Below, piece after piece: positions 1 to 11,504 of a DNA stretch of 33,658 bases (positions within the stretch are counted from its first letter, which is position 1; each line of letters begins with the position of its first letter). The DNA lies in NCBI GenBank assembly GCA_018257865.1, contig JAEUBA010000172.1, positions 1-33,658 of the forward strand, written 5' to 3'. The notes below the pieces were generated by a model. The model searched no databases. It saw only the letters and a list, made by a program, of their open reading frames with translations, and was not told the origin of the DNA. Position numbers and translations under genes: made by a program. The stretch comes from Stereocaulon alpinum. Lineage: Eukaryota > Ascomycota > Lecanoromycetes > Lecanorales > Stereocaulaceae.

Positions 1-119
1 ACCACGCGACGTCTCAACATCGTTCAACCTGCAATGCATTAGGGGAGACATCTCGGCTCTGAATAGGTATTCAGGTTCGTAGCCAGCACCGCGTACAGGT
101 GTGTCTCCATCGCTGGCCA
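1..119 (+). repeat. Left terminal inverted repeat, 119 bp
   Basis: Bases 1-119 are the exact reverse complement of 33540-33658; identity breaks at base 120. The outer end begins ACCACGCGACGTCTCAACAT. The repeat has ordinary GC content and keeps well over a dozen CA/TG dinucleotides, while the next base inward begins DNA with almost none. At 119 bp it is shorter than the few-hundred-base minimum usually quoted for RIP (known from Neurospora), which would explain why it was spared. Read from the inside outward it is open in one frame. No target duplication can be tested because the window ends here. Confidence 0.97.
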
Positions 120-339
120 ATATTATAGATATACTTAGTAGAAGGGCTAATTATATATTAAATATTTAGTAGAGTTCTAGAATAGTTCTAATATATTATA
201 AGGATAGATTATTACGACCTAATATAGCCGGACTATATATAATAGTAATAATAACTATTAATAGTAAAGATTTAACTAAAAGGATATTAAAAGACTTATT
301 AAAGGATAAAGTTACTACTAAGATCTATAAAGACGTTAA

Positions 340-1510
340 TAGCTATAACTTATTTAGAAAGATAGATTTAAGACTACTAACCTTTTAAGAATAGATTTAT
401 ATCTCTATAGGTACTTAAGGAGAGATTTTTAGGATTTATTATAAAATAAAAAGCTCCAGTAGATATTAGGGGAATAAGAAAATACTTAAGAAGATATCTT
501 ATAACTTCTACTTTCCTTAGATATAAAAATATATTAAGGATTATATTAATAAATATAATATATATATTAGGATAAAGTATTCCTAATATAAGCCTTATAG
601 AGAGTTAAAATCGCTAGTAATCCTAAATAATCTATAGAAAAGTATTATATAGGATTTCGTTATTAAACTCCTAAAGTTAAAGGAATAATTAATAGGTATA
701 TACTATAATACGATCTTAGTAATTAATAACCGTTTAACTAAAATAGTATACTTCGTACTATATAAGGAAGTATCGAATGCTAAAGATCTAGCGTATATAT
801 TCTTACGAATAGTAGTAGCTAACTATAGGCTTCCTAAAGAGATTATCTTAAATAGAGATAAACTCTTTACCTCTAAGTTTTAGAGATTATTAATAGATAT
901 AATAGGAATTAAGATAAAGATAAGTATAGTATTTTATCTATAGATAGATAGTTAGACGGAGAGAACTAACTAAATATTAAAGTAGTATCTTTAATACTAT
1001 ATTAATTACTAATAAGATAATTAGGTATCCTACCTACTAGTAGCGTAGCTAGTATATAATAGATTAATATCTAACCTAATAGGGATAATACTATTTTAAG
1101 CTAATTATAGGTTCGAACTATATATAATCTTATTACTAAAGGGGATCGAACTAAAGGCTTAAAAGGTAATTATTATTACTAAGGAAATAGTAAGAATCTA
1201 TTAAGAATTATAGAAGGACTTATAGTTTCTAAGTTATTACTTAGTAATATATTATAATTAAAAATATTTATTAAGACCGAATATTTCTAAAGGGGATAAG
1301 GTATATCTTCTTTATAGAAATTTTAAAACTAATAGGCTTAGTAATAAGCTTAATTATATAAAGCTAAGACTATTCCTTATAAAGGAATATAAAGGGGATA
1401 TAAACTATATACTAAACCTCCCTTAACTAATAAGGAAGTACCTAGTATTCTATATATTATTACTTAAGAAAGTAGACCCTGAAATACTACTACGGACCGC
1501 ACCGCTCCTC
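340..1510 (+). pseudogene. Integrase domain of gypsy pol, inactivated by RIP
   Basis: A reading frame interrupted by many TAG/TAA codons still shows the order expected of a retroviral-type integrase. An N-terminal zinc-binding-like segment is followed by a core with DFVIKLLK near 655, RLPKEIILNRDKLFTSKF near 830-880, and a degenerate Glu-bearing segment near 950-970. A C-terminal GDKVYLL segment lies near 1290. Many expected His, Cys, Trp and Gln positions are read as Tyr or stop, which is what CA-to-TA and TG-to-TA mutation would do. It cannot encode an active enzyme. Confidence 0.75.
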
Positions 1511-1519
1511 TTAAATTAA

Positions 1520-1672
1520 GATAATAAGGAGTATAATATTAAGGAAATTCTAAATTATTAGGTTATTAGAGGAAGAAAGAGGTACCTAATTAAGTAGTTA
1601 GACTATAATTAGTTAGAGAATATATAGGAGTTACTATTAGCACTTAACTACCCTAAGAAGTTAGAATAGTTC
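1520..1672 (+). pseudogene. Chromodomain at C-terminus of gypsy integrase, RIP-degraded
   Basis: The frame reads EYNIKEILNY, then RGRKRYLIKWLDY-like with W changed to stop, then an EN..EPL-like end where W should be. This matches the chromodomain pattern of chromovirus integrases (aromatic cage, IKW motif, final NTWEP). In that family the domain steers insertion toward marked heterochromatin. Here the aromatic Trp residues are lost to TAG codons. Confidence 0.7.
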
Positions 1673-2216
1673 TAAAATTAAAACCCGCTATTAGGGGATC
1701 CTACTTAGAAAAGTTAATCTTACCTATATTAAAGGAAGGAAGGTTATTAGGAGTTTTAGAAGTAGCTACTTCCTTCTCCTTCTCCTCCTTCTTTTTAAAG
1801 AACTTAATATTCCTTACCTCTTATTAAACTATCTTTACTTAGTTTGCCTCTATTCTTTAGATTTATTTCTATAAGTAAGAAAGCTTTATAAAAGCTTTAT
1901 CCTCCTTACTATATAGTTTTATACGCTATTCCTCTATCCGTTTCTACTTAGAAATATTAAGTAGAGATAGCTTATACTTATTACTACTATAAATATACTT
2001 AATATATTAGTTGGATACTTCCCCCGTATAATATAGGAGACCTAAGTTAGTATACTATAAATAGAAGCGTTTTAATAAAGAAGCTATCCTAAGTTTTAGG
2101 ACTAACTAATAATAATAAGTAAGAGAGTTCGTTAGTTTCTTAATCCTTAGTATAAGGAAGAAATACTTAGATTATTAAGTTACTTTTAGGACGAAAATAA
2201 CTAAATAAGGGGATTA

Positions 2217-2571
2217 TATTATAGGTAACCCCGTAAGGTTATAGGTAAGATATATAATAGGGTTAATAGGTAAAGGATACTTAAGAAAGGACTTAGTAAT
2301 ATAAGTAATCTAGCGTATATTAGGCAGATTATAGGGTAATATAGTAGATATAGGGTTAGATTACCTAGATTATATTAGGGCTTAGTATAGTTAATAGTAA
2401 ATATATAAGGAAGGGGTTTTCCTTTAGTTAAATAATTCTTTCTTTATATTTAACTTATATAATAGAGAGGAGTCTTAGCTAAAGATACTTTAATAACTAT
2501 CTATCTCTATTACCTTCTAGTACTTAATATACTGTGTGATTTACCCGTAGGAGTTAAACCACCCCGTTATA
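2217..2571 (+). repeat. 3' LTR of the plus-strand gypsy fragment (355 bp)
   Basis: This stretch is homologous in reverse orientation to 12677-13033. Its start aligns with the TGTTACGGGTAACC end of the other LTR, with TG changed to TA, and it follows a purine-rich tract. Its end aligns at CCCCGTTATA, presumably CCCCGTTACA before RIP. A short stretch near 2531-2562 (CTGTGTGATTTACCC onward) still has TG and CA, which is unusual inside this block. Confidence 0.75.
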
Positions 2572-3657
2572 TCTAAACTTAGTTAGATACTTTAGTTATA
2601 AGATATTAAGTACTAAGAGGAATTTATAACTTAATAATTAAAGGTAACTATATAATCTATTAAAGATTATAAGGAAAAAGAGGGAGAGCGCGCCTAATAT
2701 ACTCTACTCTATTATTAAAGAAGGAGGTATAAGCCCTTTAGGAGCTTAAAGTAAAGAATTAAAATTAAATATTAATAATAATAAGGTAGAAAGTATATTA
2801 ATATAACTTAAAAATAAATATTAAGGAATACTAAAATATAGGTATTTTAGTTAAGAAAGTAAGGAGTTAGGTAATAGTAAAGTAAATTAAGTAGTAGGAA
2901 ATATATAAAAAGATTATCCCTAAATACTCTTATATACTTATTTAAAAGGAGGTATTATTTAGAGATAGGTATAACTACTATCTAAAACTAAGGAAGGTAG
3001 AAAGCTTAATAGTAGTTTAACTCTAAAGTAGTAAGAATAGGTTTAACTACTTTTTATATAAAGCGAAAGTACTAAGGATTTATAGCGCTCGCTATAATTA
3101 TAATTAAAGAAATTAGAATATAAAGTATATTCTCCTATACTACCTAAAGCTTAGCGATACTTAAAGAGAACTTATTAAGGAGGTAGGGACTTATAATATT
3201 AAGACTATACTAGTTAAAGTTAATAATATAAGAGTAGTAATAAGATAACTAGTCTAATTAGGATTCTTAATATAATACTAACTTATTAAGGAATAGCTTT
3301 CCTAGTCTAAGCTCCTTATTAAAGTAAAACTAATAATAAAAACCCTAAAGATAAAGAAGCCTAAATATAAGGTAGAGTTAAAGGTAGTAGAGTTACCGGA
3401 GTATTATAAGGCTTAGTAGGGTAAAGGAAACTATAATTACTAATATTATAAAGCTTAGTAATAAGGTTAGATAGGTAGAGTAAAGTAATAGGTAAGCTAA
3501 TAAACGAGAGTTTTTAGCTAAAAGAGGCGACCCTAAAAAAGGTTTCTTTCGCGTCTAGAGGGCTTATAGCCCCCTAGATTTTCTAATTATATAAAAGAAT
3601 ACCCTTATTAGTATATATAGATACTAGAATAGGCGTATAAATCAATTAATTAATTAA
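2572..3657 (+). mobile_element. LINE copy A, 5'-truncated Tad1-like element, RIP-degraded
   Basis: Colinear with 10387-12070 of the long LINE (copy B), minus the insertion at 11023-11619, and with the clean copy at 28216-29323. It carries only the ORF2 C-terminal part and the 3' end, finishing in the shared GGCGTATAAATCAATTAATT tail. It is joined on the left directly to the gypsy LTR end and on the right to the RT region of an oppositely oriented gypsy. No target duplication could be recognised, so this may be a rearrangement junction rather than a simple insertion. Confidence 0.8.
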
Positions 3658-6046
3658 TATATTCCTTATATATATCTAAGTATATAAGTATATTATTAAT
3701 ATATACTAAGACGAAGTCGTCTAAATATTCTTATAGGATATTATTAATAAATACCTAAAATATTATAGGTATATTTATTAATCCGAATAGTATTATAAGG
3801 TATTTATAGAGACCTTATCTTATATAAAAAGCTATTTTCTACTTATCGCCTTTTTTTATTTGTATTTAGTTAAATACTCTTAGAATATTAAACTTAGTAA
3901 ACTATTTTTTACCTTAAAGCTTATCTTAAAGTTCTCCTATTAATAGTAATAGGTAACTATTCTTTATAGTTATATTATTAAATACTTAGTAATCTATATA
4001 TAGTCGTAATTCTCTACTTAGTTTAGGTATAAATAGGATAGGATATCCTATAGATAATTAAGATTTTTAAATAAACCCCTTCTATTTATTTTCTTTAATA
4101 TACTTTATAAGAGTAATAGCTTTATCTTATAATAGTAGGTATATTAGCTTCTTTATTAGATTCTTTACCTAGAATTAATTTAATCTTATAGTTCTATAGT
4201 TAGTACTTAGAAAGAGCTTTATTAATTCTTTTATTTTTAGAATAGAGTTCTAAATTCTATATATTTATTTAGGATTTTTATAGTAGTAGTCTTACTTATA
4301 AGTCTAACTTAACTCTATAGTACTATAATATTTTCTAACTTAAAATTATCCTTTATTTCCTCTTAGGTCTAAGTTACTACTAAGAGAGATTTATATTCTT
4401 AGATTAGGGAAACTCTATTTAGTATACTATTTATAAATATTATATTCTAAGAACCCTATCTTATTAATAGGTTAGCTTTCTTTAGCTATAGAATTTCTAA
4501 GATAATATTATTAACCCCTTCTAATATTAAATTAAAAGTATACTTCTTATATCTTTATCCTATCCTTAGGTTAAGTATTTTAATACTTTTATTAATAGTC
4601 CCTATTATTAATCTATTAAAGTTTATTAATATATATAGCTCGCGCTTTTATATAGGTAAATTATATTTCTTTATAAGAATTAGTTTAATTAAGTCCTTAC
4701 TTAATCTACTATTAATAATAACCCTTACTAAAATACTATTAACTTTTACCTAAAACCGGAATCTAATATTATTATATAATTTAATTAAGGTAATCTATTT
4801 AGCCTTTTTAGTAATTCCGCTACTTAGTCTACTTATTACGGAATCTACTAGTTTTTTATAAACCCTCTTTTAGAGTCCTTAGTAATTAGGTCTTCCTTAA
4901 TAAGCTTATTAAGTAGGATCTTTTCCTAGCGCTTTAGGAGATTCCTAACTACCCTATCTAAATAATAGATTAATAACTATAAATCCTATAGAATAAGTTA
5001 TTAGTCTAGTAGTAATATACTTTTATCCTTTAGGAATCTAAATTCTTTAGGGAGCTTCTAATAGACTAGACTATTTAAGTCTAAATACTTATCCCCTTAT
5101 AATATTTCCTAAATCTTTTAAGCTACTAGAGATTTAAACTTTATAAGTCTCTTAGTCTTATCTTAGGTAAAGTTTATAGATAAACTCCTAAAAAGGCTTA
5201 TAAACTTAGTAACTAATAATAACTATTAACTATTTTCTACTAGTTTCTAAGCTTATTTATTACTTAGTAAGGCTATTAATACCTATATTAATTTATTTAT
5301 AGTAACTTTCTATACGTATATCTTAACCTTATCTAGTTTATTATATAGATTAGTTATTTACTATTCTATATACTTTAGTCGCTATTAATAGGATTCTAGT
5401 AATTCTTCTTAAGTCCTTTAGGTATCTAACCTTAAAGCCTTTATTCTATAGAGGGTTTTATTATCTAATAAGGCTTCTCCCTTTATAAGCTCTTTTAACT
5501 CGCTTCTTAAGGATAGTTCTTAGCGGGGGTTATTAACTTAATTCTTACTAAAGTATTCTTTACTATTTACTATAAATACCTAATATCTTAACTTCTAAGA
5601 GTACTACCCTAATCTATCCTTTTTATTAAGGTATATTTAGTATAAATTATTATAGTAAGCTATCTAACTTAAGTAATTATATTCTTTATTAGTTAACTAC
5701 GCTAGTTATTCTAGCTACTCCTATTTATTATAGTTAAGGTTTATATCCCCTATTATAGCTACCTACTTTTATTAAGGGTACTTATTCTAATAGTATCCTT
5801 TCTTATAGTATTTATAATATTCTATATTAAATAAGTCCTTCTTTTACTTCTTTCCCTTATAAAGTTTTCTAAAGAATTTCGCTTTTATAGCTAAAATATT
5901 TTCTTTTCTCCTAAACTTAGTAACTAGGCCTAAAGACTTCTATTCTATCTTCCTTTTATATATCTTATTATTAATAGAGTAGACTTTAGATACTAATTAT
6001 ATAAAGTTTCTAATATTATTAGAATAGGTAAGTTTATCTTTAACCT
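3658..6046 (-). mobile_element. Ty3/gypsy 5' half, pol (RT) and gag C-terminal part, RIP-degraded
   Basis: On the minus strand, reading from 6046 leftward, the gag frame resumes and passes into pol. Near 3900-3780 it reads KFNILRVFN, then KKGDK, then FGLINIP, recognisable as the RT palm of Ty3/gypsy elements. Near 3760-3660 it reads EYLDDFVLVYINNILIY, the catalytic YLDD-type box with one DD altered. The frame stops at the LINE A tail just after this box, so RNase H and integrase are missing. It is continuous with 12082-13033 once copy B is removed. Confidence 0.85.
6036..6046. repeat. Target-site duplication of LINE copy B, left copy
   Basis: ATCTTTAACCT at 6036-6046 recurs exactly at 12071-12081. 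Deleting 6047-12081 restores an uninterrupted gypsy gag frame on the minus strand (reads GLKDKVKDKLTYSNNI across the join), which confirms the insertion boundaries. Confidence 0.88.
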
Positions 6047-6099
6047 ATAAACCCTTAATAATCGGAGAGATAGCGATAACGACGAGTATAACGGGCGAG

Positions 6100-7690
6100 C
6101 AGGCCTACTAGGCTAGACGAGCGATTATACTAGGTTATAAACCTAGTAAAATAATATAAGATAGAGGGGGAGGAGAGAAGAGGGTTATTAGTAATAAAGG
6201 TAGATAGGGTATATATCCTAATATAATAATAGAGTAATAGCGATAGTAGTAGAAGCCTATAAGAGGACTATAGAGCCCTTAGGGTAGAGAAAGGACTAAT
6301 AAAAGAGCGTAGTATATAAAGGCTATAGAGTAGGTACTACTAAAGTTTATAGAAAAGGTTTAGGGAATACTATAAGCGAATATAAATAAAACTATATAAA
6401 GCTTCTTCTAAAACGTAGTAGAGAGGATTATAAAGTATATATAGGAGAATATAGCTAAGAGATACGCTATAAAGGAATACCGTAGCTAATTAACGCGTAA
6501 GGATTACCTAACTAGAAGGGTAAATAATAGCTAGGCGGACGTAGCCTATATAGCCTAAGGGGGCTAGAATACTATCTACTTAGCTATACTTAGGGCGGAA
6601 GATATTAAGAAAGTAAAGTAGATAATAGTTAGGATTAATAATAATAATAAAAAGATATAGATAGCCGTAGCGACCCTCCCCTAACTAGTATAAATATTTA
6701 GAGGGGTAGGAGGGGCGACTAAGGAGATTATTATAGCGAAGAGGACTATAGGGGGGAATATTATCCTCTAGATAGCCTTAGTAAAGGCTAGAGAAAAGCT
6801 AGAAAAGGATAATAAGTAGGTAAGGAAACTCTATAAGTTAGTAAAAATACTTTAAAAGATAGTAATAGTAGCGGTCTATAGAGTAGAAAAGATAATAAAT
6901 ATAAAGGATTAATAGGGGGTCTTTAAAACCCTAAAGAAAGATAATAGAAAGCTCTACTTAGAGTTAGAGATAATAAAGGTTAAGTAGCCTATATTTATAT
7001 TAAAGCTAAATATACTTAGGAGGGAGAAGAGGTTCTCTATAATAATAATAGAGGTCCTAAGCTTAGAAGTAGCGAACCGACTTATTATAGAAGGAATAGT
7101 AGTAGAGAATAGCCTCCTCTTCTATAATTACTAGAAAAGAGAGGCCGCCCCTAAGTAATACTTTAACTACTATAGGTATAAATATATTACTAAGGTATAT
7201 AAGTACCCTACCTACTATAGGATATACGCCTAAAACTATAGTACTAATAATTATATAGAAAGAGTTAGTAGTAAGCCTAAGTACGTAGTATATAAAGAGG
7301 AGTACTTAGTATAAAGTAAAACCTATTTAATCTAATAGAAGGAGAAAACTAATACTAAGTAGAAAATTAAGTATAAGTTAAAATACTTTAAAGAGACCCT
7401 AAAGTAATACTTAATAGGGCTTATATTAGCGATACTAGAAAAGACTAGCTTAAAAGAGTAGTATAAAGTAATCTCTAAAGGGAAGAGGAAGGTATTAGAG
7501 GATATAATAGATAAGCCTTAGAAAGGAACTAAGGAGGTAGTAAAGAGGGGATAACTAATAACCCTCTTTAGGGTAGAGTAAGGGTAATAGCCCCTATCTA
7601 TAAAGAGGATTAATCTAATAAATACCCTTAGGCGGACTTTAGAAGTAGTAAAGACTACTAAGACTACCTAAATATAGGAGAATATCTAAG
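6100..7690 (+). pseudogene. LINE ORF1 (gag-like, zinc knuckles), RIP-inactivated
   Basis: Lysine- and alanine-rich frame with many TAG codons. Near 7155-7300 the translation shows spaced Tyr residues (YFNYYRYKYI, then YRIYAQN-like, then KPKYVVYKEEY). These sit where Cys and His of CCHC-type zinc knuckles are expected in Tad1-like ORF1 proteins. TGC/TGT to TAC/TAT and CAC/CAT to TAC/TAT by RIP turns both Cys and His into Tyr. Such proteins bind the LINE RNA. The N-terminal limit is uncertain. Confidence 0.65.
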
Positions 7691-10600
7691 TAGCCCTTAC
7701 CTAATAAGGGATATACCCTACCTAAAAATACTATAGTATAATATATAGAGGAAGAAGGATATAGTAATAGTACTACTTCTTAAAAATAAAGATATAAAAG
7801 ATATAAACGTATTAGTAATCTAAGAGCTAGTATATAACCTAATAAATAAAACCTTATATAATATAAGTATAAGTAGATTCTACTTAGCCTATAGAGGAGA
7901 CTTAGAGGCTAAGACGTATTTCTATATAAATAAGAGAATAGATCCTAATAACTAAGGGGTAGAATACTAAGGAGGCGACTTATACTTATTATAGATCTAA
8001 GTTATAAGGACTTAGAAGGATATTAAAGATAGAATAGAGAATACTAGAGGGCTACTAAGGGAGAGGGTATAGATATATAATATCTATAACCCCTTACTAG
8101 TAAGCTATATATTAAAGGATAGTCTAATAACTATCCTAAAACTAGAGGAAGCGCTAGGGAATAAGGGTAAATATATAATTATAGAAGACTTTAACCTATA
8201 CTACCTATACTAAAATAACTTAGGATAAATAATATACTACGCTATAGTAGATAAGCTACTAGAGGTAGTAAGAGAGAGAGGTATAGTTTTAGGACTACTA
8301 GAGAAGGTAGTTATATAGTAGAATAGGGGCTTAAAGAGTACTATTAACCTTATATTCCTAACTAAAGGCGCGTATAATATAATAGTAAAGTATAGGGTAA
8401 GGAATAACCTTAATATAGGATTAGACTATATACTAATTATTATAGAGTTAGAATAGATATAGAGCGAACGCCTAATACGCTAAAAGAGGGCTTAGAAAAG
8501 GATAGAGGTAAAGGTAACTAAGGAGGAAATCTAGAAATATATAAAGATCCTAAATAAAGTAATAAGCTAGTACTTAGTAGACTCTAAAGATATTATTAAC
8601 TAGTATATTAATAGGCTTATAGCTATATTATAAGAGGTAATAGAAGATACTATCCTATATAAGGAACTATATATAGGGGCTAAGCTATATTAGAATAGGG
8701 TATATATAAGGGTAATTAAAGTATTATAGGTAGCGCTTAAGGCCTACCGCTATAATAGAAACGCGAAAACTAAGGAAGCCCTCTATTAAGCTAAAAGGGA
8801 AAAGGTTACTACCTTATAGAAGGCTAGGATAATAGCTTTTAGAGAGGGAGTCTATAAGATATTATTAAAGCTAAGAGGAGTATAGTAACTTACTAAGTAG
8901 GGAAGGGAGAGAAGTATATAACCTAAAGAGCTACCGCAATTCTTAGCTATTAAAGACGGAAACGGGAATAAAGTAATAGACTTTAAGGGGAAGGTAGAGG
9001 CCCTAAAGAGGATCCTCTTCCTACTCTTACCCCTAGTAGACCTAATAGATATAGAGGGGGCTAACTACCTAAAACCTATAGCGATAGATAGTAAGATTAC
9101 CTTAAAGAAGGTAAAGAACGCGATCTAATACTTAGTAGTAAATAAGGCCTTAAGGATTTTAAAGATCCTAAATAAATTCCTAAGAGTAGTATATATAGAG
9201 ATAATAGAGATATTTAGGAGGATATTTTAAATATACTTAGATTATAGATACTACCTAAAGAAGTTCTAGGAGGCGAATATAATAATATTAAAGAAACTAA
9301 AAAAGACTAACTATTTAGAGTCTAAGGCGTACTAGCCTATTATATTACTAGATATACTTAGGAAAGTATTAGAGATAGTAATAGTAAAATATCTTAATAG
9401 AATAGCTAAAAGGAATTATCTACTCCTAAAATACTAGATAGGGGGTAGAAAGAGATACTTAGTAAAAACGGCCTTAAAAACTATTATAGATTTAGTCTAT
9501 ATAATATAGAACTAGGGTAAAGATAATATAGCGAGTCTACTATTACTAGATATAGTAGGGGTATTTAATAATATATCCTATAAAAGGCTACTCTATAACC
9601 TAAAGATAAAAGGAATCCCTAAGGGAATTATTTAGTAGACTATAAGCTTCCTTAAAGATAGAGCGATATTAATTACTTTAAGAGGTAAAACTAACCTAGT
9701 AGAGGTAATAGAGACTAGGATTCTATAAGGATTACCTATATTACTAATTCTATTTCTCTTCTTTAATATACTACTAATTAAAGTATACTTAAAAGTAAAA
9801 ATCCTAGTATAAGTAGGAGGATTCGTAGATAATATATACCTACTAGTATATAGTAAGATAACGGAAACGAACTATAGGTAGCTAGAATAGGCCTATAAGC
9901 TCTACTAAATATAGGCGAAAATATATAGGGCGATATTTACGCCTTAAAAGTATAAACTAGTATATCTATTATACGCCCCTAAAAGGTTTAATATAAAGGA
10001 GATAATATAATTTAGTAATATAGAGGTTAAGCTAGAAGCGAGTATTAGGGTCTTAGGGCTATATATTAATACTAAACTCCGCTAGGGCCTATATATAGCG
10101 TAAGTAAAGGTAAAGGCCGTTACTTAAGCCTAAGCGATTAAGTACTTAGTAGGGTTAACTTAGGGAGCTATATTTAAGAAGTATAGGAAGGTATATAGTA
10201 TAGTAGTAAGGCCTATACTTATATTCGCTACTCTAATATAGTATACCCCTACTAAGGGGCGGGGAGCTATAGAAAAGTATATTAAGACGCTCGCGATAAT
10301 ATAGAATAACTACCTATAAATAGTACTTAGAGTATATAAGGTAATACTAGTTTAGGTTTTAGAAGTAGAGGTAGTTATTATACTTATCTAAACCTATCTA
10401 GACGCCCTAGTTATAAGATATTAGGTACTAAGAGGAGTATACCCCTTAATAATTAAAGGTAACCGCTTAATCTATAGGAGACTATAGGGAAGGAGAGGAA
10501 GGGCGCGCCTAATATACTTAACCCTATTACTAGAAAAGGAAGAATAGGCCCTATAGGAGCTTAAGGTAAAGGATTAGGATTAAGTAATAATAGTAATAAG

Positions 10601-11100
10601 GAGGAAGGTATATTAGTATAACCTAAAAATAGATATTAAGGAGTATTAAGACGTAGGTATCCTAGCTAAAAAGATATAAGGCTAGGTAATAGCGAAGTAG
10701 ATTAAGTAGTAGGAGGTATATAAGGATACTATCCCTAAGTACTCTTATATACCTATATAGAATAAACTATTATTTAGAGGAAGGTATAACTACTACCTAA
10801 AGCTTAGGAAGGCGGAAAGCTTAATAATAGTCTAACTCTAAAGTAGAAAGAATAGGTTTAACTACTTCCTTTATAAGGCGAGAGTACTAGGGGTCTATAG
10901 TACCCGCTATAATTATAGATAGAGGAATTAGGATATAAAGTATATTCTCCTATACTACTTAGAGCTTAGCGATACTTAAAGGGAGCTTATTAAAGAGGTA
11001 GAGACTTATAATATTAAGACTATATCTATAAAAGTTTTTTTGGCTGAGTTTTTTCTAGCTGCTATAGCTGCTGCAGCTAAAACTTAGGAAGACTTAGTAA

Positions 11101-11155
11101 CTTAGCCAAACTTAGCCAAACTTAGCTAAACTCAGCTAAACTTAGCTAAACTTAG
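11101..11155 (+). repeat. Left subterminal array of a 10-bp repeat
   Basis: Five and a half consecutive 10-bp units of the form CTTAGCCAAA / CTTAGCTAAA / CTCAGCTAAA. Arrays like this next to the ends of non-autonomous DNA transposons are typically transposase-binding sites. That role is inferred, not shown. Confidence 0.8.
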
Positions 11156-11461
11156 TAGCTTATCTCGCTTACTAAGTACTTACTAAGCGACTAAAAAATT
11201 TTAGAATTAAAATAGCTATTTATAGCTATTTATTTTAAGTTTTTTAAAGTTTAGCTTCCGCTACTAAAAACGGGAAGTTTGGGAAGTCTCTAGTTAATCT
11301 ATTATTATTCCTTTTTTAAATCTAATTCTATTTTTAGAAATCTCGCTTAATTTTAGTATAGAAAGTTTATTTATAGCCCTATATACCCCCCCTACTAGCG
11401 CTACTAGTTATAATATAATTATTATTAAATTCTAAATTCTTTTTTTTTTATTTTTTTTTTT

Positions 11462-11504
11462 AGATAAGTTTTAGATAAGTTTGGATAAGTTTAGATAAGT
11501 TTTA
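11462..11504 (-). repeat. Right subterminal array of a 10-bp repeat, inverted relative to the left array
   Basis: Four units of AGATAAGTTT-type sequence with one-base variations in spacing. Its reverse complement (AAACTTATCT) differs from the left-array unit (AAACTTAGCT) at one main base. The arrays therefore face each other at similar distances from the two ends of the insertion. Confidence 0.75.

Larger units (their letters stand above)
120..2571 (+). mobile_element. Ty3/gypsy retrotransposon, 3' half (integrase, chromodomain, 3' LTR), RIP-degraded
   Basis: Allowing RIP stop codons (TAG/TAA from Trp or Gln codons), one frame reads like a chromovirus-type pol. It opens at the RNase H to integrase hinge (DILSRRANY-like, near 130). 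It then runs through the integrase core, with the first Asp near 655, a second region ending in RDKLFTSKF near 850-880, and a degenerate QTDGQTERTNQ-like Glu region near 950-970. It ends in a chromodomain at about 1520-1672. A polypurine stretch (AAATAAGGGGA, about 2203-2213) precedes an LTR. The element begins abruptly at the TIR edge: upstream RT and RNase H are missing. Family assignment is confident; exact domain edges are approximate because of the mutation load. Confidence 0.85.
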
